Assembly (NCBI GenBank): GCA_965153355.1
Contig: OZ231126.1
Coordinates: 87,358,001-87,422,000 of the forward strand
Direction: 5' to 3'
DNA: 64,000 nt
Source: Flaccisagitta enflata
Lineage: Eukaryota; Chaetognatha; Sagittoidea; Aphragmophora
A program made the translations under genes and the position numbers. The notes under the pieces were generated by a model, which searched no databases, had not been told where the DNA came from, and was given only the letters and a program-made list of their open reading frames with translations. Positions 56,601 to 64,000 of this stretch are shown piece after piece (the stretch's first letter is position 1; every line of letters starts with the position of its first letter).

Positions 56601-57189
56601 AGGACATAGGTAGCCAGATTGACATACAATACAGATATAACGGAAGGATAAAAAGGCACTGTTATAGACAAGAAGATGCACATTAACAGATATACAGACA
56701 AAAAATTCACAAGAATGAACCGACGGCCGAATAGACGGACTGAACCAACCAATCGATCAACCCAGCAAAGTAAAGCCGTCGCGTAGCGCGTGAATGCAAA
56801 GAAAAGCCGATCATTTCCCTGTCTTTTTCCCCTCTCCCCTTCCACGCGTTTTTTAGCCTCCTCGAAGTAGTTCCTTCTCTCCATGACCTCCATAACCTCA
56901 GATAACTATGGGAGATCGCAAAAATCCAAGCGTCCAACTCCAGTACAGAGAGCAGAGAACCATTTATAAATATCTGCGAGCTAACACTTATGGTGGCTGA
57001 AACGAGTGCGGGGGTCACCCCCCTGCGATAACCCATAACTGAGGCCGATTGAGTAACGAGAGGAATTGTAGTGGGAGGGATATGGTCATCGAGAAAGAGA
57101 GAGAGAGGATATTGGAGATAAAAGATAAAGAAGAGTTAATGCTGATAAGTGATGGCGGGGATTCATATGTAGTACCGATAGGAACTAAC
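56601..57189. other. Unique sequence, possible family A head remnant near 56716-56790
   Basis: GACGGACTGAACCAACCAAT and GTCGCGTAGCGCG recall a minus-strand A tract and head, too decayed to call. No gene. Confidence 0.3.
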
Positions 57190-57514
<325 letters not shown>

Positions 57515-58324
57515 CAGTGGACTACCGCCTTTTCGTCACCTGGTTTAACGACATTTCGGATTTAACATCAAGGTTTCTCTGCTCTCAAATTTTTACACGC
57601 TTTTTGTAATGTTAATTTTACCTGATATAATGACATCTGATATAACAGCCAAACCTGATTTAAAGTCACTATTTTCAGGTCCCTTTGAATTTCTAGTTTG
57701 GTGCTACACAACTTTATGACCTACTATGTCAGTCGGTTGGTTGGGTGGTTTTTGTGTTACTGCTCTTGCCCAATTGCTCGAATAGCCTTTTTCATCATTG
57801 CCCCTGCCCACCTGCATGCGACTTTGGTAGTCTTGTATACAGCATTGATTTTATTTTCTCCTGATTCAGTGACATTGACATTTCAACTTAATTATGTGAT
57901 TTTTTTTTACTTAATCTTTTCATTCAAGCTTTGATACAATTTGAAATAATGAAAAGTATTATAACATAAAGTTAGACAAAAGTGAACAAGATGAAGTATA
58001 AAAAAAAAAACTATGAATAAAAACAAGGAAACATTATCAGTATCTTTCTATTGAATAGATTTTGATTAAGATCGACTATTTTTTCAGTGATATTCTAAAA
58101 CCTATAAATAATTTGCGATATCTTGTAATTATTCTTTTGTATAACACTGTGAGTCATTACAAGTCTACATATATCTGGTTTTTTTTTTCTTTTTTTTTTG
58201 CCTGTCTTACATATGAAATAGTGTGGATCAGTTAAAGAACATTAGAAATTCGTTTCAACAACATTCAGATTTATCGACCAAAAATTCCTAGTCCCTTCAG
58301 GGTCGTAAAATCGGGTTTCCTCTG
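57515..58324. mobile_element. Degenerate pogo/Tigger-like non-autonomous element
   Basis: Left terminus CAGTGGACTACCGCCTTTTC (57515) and right terminus, on its own strand CAGAGGAAACCCGATTTTAC (ending 58324), match at about 14 of 20 positions. TA flanks both sides (57513-57514, 58325-58326). CAGTGGA/CAGAGGA-type ends with TA duplication are typical of pogo-group elements. The interior is AT-rich and carries a later family A copy (57697-57847). Confidence 0.55.
57697..57847 (+). mobile_element. Family A element, degenerate
   Basis: TTTGGTGCTACACAACTTTA, CAGTCGGTTGGTTGG tract, ATCATTGCCCCTGCCCACCT, GCATGCGACTTTGGTAG and a decayed tail (TCTTGTATACAGCATTG). Many differences from consensus indicate an old copy. 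Confidence 0.65.
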
Positions 58325-59226
<902 letters not shown>

Positions 59227-59544
59227 ATTTTATTCCTGGCTTTTTGTTGACAATATCCATTTATTACGGAAGATGACGTTGAATTTCATCTCGTTTCTTT
59301 CCTCGTCTCGAATATCAACATATTGACACGTATTAAAAGTGAAACTTGGCTGTTGGTGTTCTGCAGTTCAGACGATGAGGTTTGAGCAGCACGAAACTAG
59401 TGATTTTAATCAGAAATCATAGTACTCATTACGTGTTTAATGATAACAATAATCTAGATCTACACATACAATAACAAACAAGAAGAAAATTCAAGGAAAG
59501 AAATTGCCAAAATTTCTAGCAGTCTCCTCATAGCCATTAGCCGA

Positions 59545-60240
59545 GGAGGGCACTCAAGGCCGAATCCTCATTTGAAAATGAGGGTAGTAAGCTCCTTGAC
59601 TACTCAAGGCAGAATCCAATTTGAGTGGTTTTCAAACCTAAATGCCCCTTCTAACTAGAGTTTTTTTAAAATCAACTTCAAAAAGAAAGTTTTCTTGGCC
59701 CTTATTCCTATATGATTTGCATCACTCTTCAATGAATTTATGTCATCTTTTGATACAACATATAATTTTTGATTTTTTAAAATCTTAAGATAAAAATAAC
59801 CTAAAAATGACTTTTTCATGTTTAAAAAAAAAAATCATTACATTTTTCTAAATTCTGAAAATTTTAAAACAGGAAATGACAGATTTTTTTTCATTTTTAA
59901 AATATTTTTTACAATAAATTGTTTTATTCTCATACAGAAATTCATAATTTTTTTTTAGAATAAGTATAAAAGTGGTTTTAAACAAAAAGTGAAGTTCAAC
60001 AGTGAAAATAAAATCAGAATGAAAGAAAATGATGATAAAACATTCTTTTTCACACATAAAATAAACCAGACTTCGAGAGTCCTCACAAGTAAGTAAAAGC
60101 AAAAACCACTCTAGTTAGAAATGAAAATGAGGGAAGTCAAATTTCATTCCACTCAAGTCCAAATCTGACTTTAGTGGTTTCAGTATTAACTCAAGTCTGA
60201 AATTCGGCCTAAAATGGTTCCCCCCAAACCGCCCTAGTAG
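59545..60240. repeat. Putative diverged inverted-repeat element
   Basis: TCTAACTAGAGTTTTT at about 59649 pairs with AAAACCACTCTAGTTAGA near 60103-60120. ACTCAAGGC-AATCC and GAGTGGTTTTC words at 59560-59630 have inverse, diverged counterparts at 60150-60210 (TTTAGTGGTTTC, ACTCAAGTC, TTCGGCC). The centre is very AT-rich. The arms are poorly conserved. Confidence 0.4.
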
Positions 60241-60448
60241 CAGTAATATGCACTGCAGGCGGAGCTGTCGGGGATCAAGAGCACTTATTCTGTTGTAATT
60301 TTCAATTCGTTGGTGTAAAACTTCTACTTTTGACTTTCAGAAGCTAAAATTAGAGCATCTCGATCCATGGTGCTGAAGTGACAACCATATACTGTCAGTA
60401 ATCGTCGTAGCCGTCATTCTGTCATAGAACCTGAGTCAGTTCGCGTAG

Positions 60449-60449
<1 letters not shown>

Positions 60450-60491
<42 letters not shown>
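60450..60491. repeat. (GA)n microsatellite, short
   Basis: About 42 bp of pure GA. Confidence 0.9.
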
Positions 60492-60493
<2 letters not shown>

Positions 60494-60572
60494 CTCAATC
60501 AATCTACAATTCAAAATATGCACAAGAATTTCCATTTCATTGCACACGCCACCACACAGTCACGCACGCGAA

Positions 60573-61312
<740 letters not shown>

Positions 61313-61385
61313 CATGCGTCCATATCTTAAGTCACGTGGTGATTCCTTCTGCGATTGTCCATCACGCATTGCACGTGGCTGATCG

Positions 61386-61673
61386 ATGGTTAGAATTTCC
61401 AAAGATGTAAAATTGCCACATCATCATCATCATCATCGTTTTGAGCCAATTAAATCCTGGAAAGATCTTCAGCAGCTACAAATCAGAAGTCTCAACCAAT
61501 CCGGGTTCTTCTCTTTAAACATGGCCACACAGCACTCTCCAGTTTGCGCTTATCATTTATCAAATGTAGGAAATGTACGTGACACAGAGTTATCTTGCAT
61601 TGCGAGACAGTCACCGATGCACCTTCTTAGAGGCGGATTAAGCCAAGAACAATTTGAAGTAAACATTTTTTAG
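61386..61673 (+). CDS. Candidate exon, product unknown
   Basis: An ATG-initiated 95-codon frame that is complex apart from six His codons (CATCATCATC run at about 61420-61435). A possible donor, GAA then GTAAAC at about 61658, would end the coding part after a stretch reading HLLRGGLSQEQFE. Another stretch reads HLSNVGNVRDTELSCIARQS. No family recognised, and a chance frame cannot be excluded. Confidence 0.25.
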   Translation: MVRISKDVKLPHHHHHHRFEPIKSWKDLQQLQIRSLNQSGFFSLNMATQHSPVCAYHLSNVGNVRDTELSCIARQSPMHLLRGGLSQEQFEVNIF

Positions 61674-61858
61674 ATAGATTTTTTCTTGAAACTTGTGATT
61701 GTGGTATTGTCACTATACTACTAATGCAGGAATTTGATTCAAGAATTTGAGCAGTTTCAGAATGACCCTATCATTTCCTATCCTTTCCCCAATCCCCCTT
61801 ACCTTCTCTCTTCCCTCTCCCGCCTTTTGCATTCAATCACATCCCACATTTCCACTTA

Positions 61859-62035
61859 CAGTTGAACCCCGCTGTAATGGACCCGCCACCAACGGAATTC
61901 CGCCTTTAACAGATTCAAATTCATGATCCCTTCAAGTGAATCTCTTTTATTTCCTTTGTTGACAATAATAGAAGTTTGCTTATAAAAGAAAAAAAATGTT
62001 GGTCCCCTGAAATCCGTTAGAGCGGGGTTCAACTG
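61859..62035. mobile_element. 177-bp pogo-like MITE
   Basis: CAGTTGAACCCCGCT at the left (from 61859) and its exact inverse AGCGGGGTTCAACTG at the right end (to 62035) form terminal inverted repeats, extending imperfectly into TAAYGGA/TCCGTTA. TA precedes the left end and TT follows the right, so the presumed TA duplication has one change. The centre is AT-rich. Related to 48869-49012. Confidence 0.75.
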
Positions 62036-62728
<693 letters not shown>

Positions 62729-62824
62729 ATATTGTGTTTGCGTCCGTTTTTCCTTCCTCCATGTGTTTATGTCCTCTTTTTTATCATGTGTTAGTATTCT
62801 TCTGGGTTGGAAATTCATTTTCGT

Positions 62825-63955
62825 TTTGATCAAGATTCTTGTTCAAACTTTAATCATGCTGTGCGCATCAGAGTTTTGGGCAAGATTCTTGTTCAAAATT
62901 AATTCATGTTGTGGGCATCAGAGTTTTGAGCAAGTACTTTGTTTGAAATTCATTCCTGTTGTGGGCATCAGAGTTTTGAGCAAGATTAATATTTTAAATC
63001 AAATCAAGTTGTGGGCATCAGAGTTTTGAGCAAGATTTGTGTTCGAAATTATACATGTTGTGGGCTTTAGAGTTTTGAGCATGTTTCTTGTTTGAAATTC
63101 ATTCATGATGCGGGCATTAGAGTTTTGAGCATGTTTCTTGTTTGAAATTTATTCAAGTTATGGGCATCAGAGTTTTGAGCAAGATTCTTGTTTGAAATTC
63201 ATTTGTGTTGTGGGCATCAGAGTTTTGAGCATGTTTCTTGTTTGAAATTCACTCAAGTTGTGGGCATCAGAGTTTTGAGCAAGATCTTTGTTTGAAATTC
63301 ATTCATGTTGTGAGCATGAGAGTTTTTAGCATATTCATTGTTTGAAATTCATTCAAGTTGTGGGCATCAGAGTTTAGAGCAAGATTTGTGTTTCAAATCC
63401 ATTCATGTTGATGGATTTTGAGTTTTGAGCAAGATTATTGTTTGAAATTCATTCATGTTGTGGGCATTAAAATTTTGAATTTGAGCATGTTTCTTGTTTG
63501 AAATTCATTCAAGTTGTGGGCATCAGAGTTTAGAGCAAGATTTGTGTTTCAAATCCATTCATGTTGATGGATTTTGAGTTTTGAGCAAGATTATTGTTTG
63601 AAATTCATTCATGTTGTGGGCATTGAAATTTTGAATTTGAGCATGTTTCTTGTTTGAAATTCATTCAAGTTGTGGGCATCAGAGTTTAGAGCAAGATTTG
63701 TGTTTCAAATCCATTCATGTTGATGGATTTTGAGTTTTGAGCAAGATTATTGTTTGAAATTCATTCATGTTGTGGGCATTAAAATTTTGAATTTGAGCAA
63801 GTTTTTTGTTTGAATTTCATTCAAGTTGTGATCATCAGAGTTTTGGACGAGATTCTTGATTGAAATTCACTCATCTTGTGGGCATCAGAGTTTTGAGCAA
63901 GTTTTTTGTTTGAATTTCATTCATGTTGTGATCATCAGAGTTTTGGACGAGATTC
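62825..63955. repeat. 50-bp satellite array with 156-bp higher-order units
   Basis: GTGGGCATCAGAGTTTTGAG recurs every 50 bp (62911, 62961, 63011 and on), joined by CAAGATTCTTGTTTGAAATT and CATTCATGTT; about 22 units in all. From about 63360 to 63790 units are organised in threes. The variant ATGGATTTTGAGTTTTGAGC recurs at 63411, 63567 and 63723, exactly 156 bp apart (3 x 50 plus a 6-bp insertion, GAATTT). The array ends about 45 bp before the window edge. Confidence 0.95.
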
Positions 63956-64000
63956 GCGTTTGTATTCCGTCGCCAAATCCGGGTATTGACCAAAGCGACC

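Noticed and set aside
56716-56790. Family A head on the minus strand
   Set aside because: A CCAACC tract and GTCGCGTAGCGCG are suggestive, but no T-run, tail or core block remains.

Overview
This 64 kb window reads as a repeat-saturated stretch of a eukaryotic nuclear genome. No recognisable protein-coding gene, tRNA or rRNA is visible. Support for a eukaryote comes from hundreds to over a thousand bases of uninterrupted di- and trinucleotide microsatellite, non-autonomous DNA transposons with TA or 7-bp target duplications, foldback elements, minisatellites, a 50-bp satellite array and a short internal TTAGGG-type tract. TTAGGG and pogo/Tc1-like elements would suit an animal or a close unicellular relative, but nothing here names a species. 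Almost every long open frame is a translated microsatellite (SLSLSL from CT, RERERE from GA, poly-Leu/Cys/Val from GTT, poly-Glu/Lys from GAA) and is left out. Four short non-repetitive frames with splice-like edges are listed as low-confidence exon candidates. Layout: two recurring element families carry most of the interpretable structure. Family A (about 28 copies and fragments, both strands, 150 bp to 1.6 kb) has a head TTTTTAGTCGCGTGCACGCG, a (CCGT/CGGT)n tract, an optional copy-specific minisatellite, a GCCCCTGCCCACCCG-like block, and a tail CCGTGTATCCGGCCTTGTT. A ~10-bp motif in the head is present inverted ~30 bp from the tail end, and the two change together from copy to copy. The build resembles Helentron-associated (HINE/DINE-1/pearl-like) elements. 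Family B (nine copies or halves, about 0.5-0.6 kb) is a foldback element: inverted ends around GGGCAGCGGCCCC(A/G)AAGGGG, then short tandem repeats that run outward-in on one arm and mirror on the other, with a different repeat unit in each copy. B copies sit inside A copies at 28.2 and 31.7 kb, and an A head is fused to half a B at 45.7 kb. Region by region: 1-6 kb has two palindromic elements, tandem A copies and a 1.6 kb A element with two minisatellites; 6.4-12 kb is dominated by CT tracts, including a 1.6 kb one; 12-22 kb has A elements with private arrays, a Tc1/mariner-like MITE and several minisatellites; 22-37 kb has B copies, a 957-bp inverted-repeat element, long GTT tracts and deep A/B nesting; 37-48 kb has a 33-unit indel-free 20-bp minisatellite, GAA and TG tracts and a near-perfect palindromic MITE; 48-64 kb has pogo-like MITEs, more A/B copies, an internal telomere-like tract and a terminal 50-bp satellite with higher-order structure. 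A window-wide oddity is strand asymmetry: every CT/GA tract above about 85 bp has CT on the + strand. Coordinates of degenerate repeats are good to roughly 5-20 bp, since they were read by eye.
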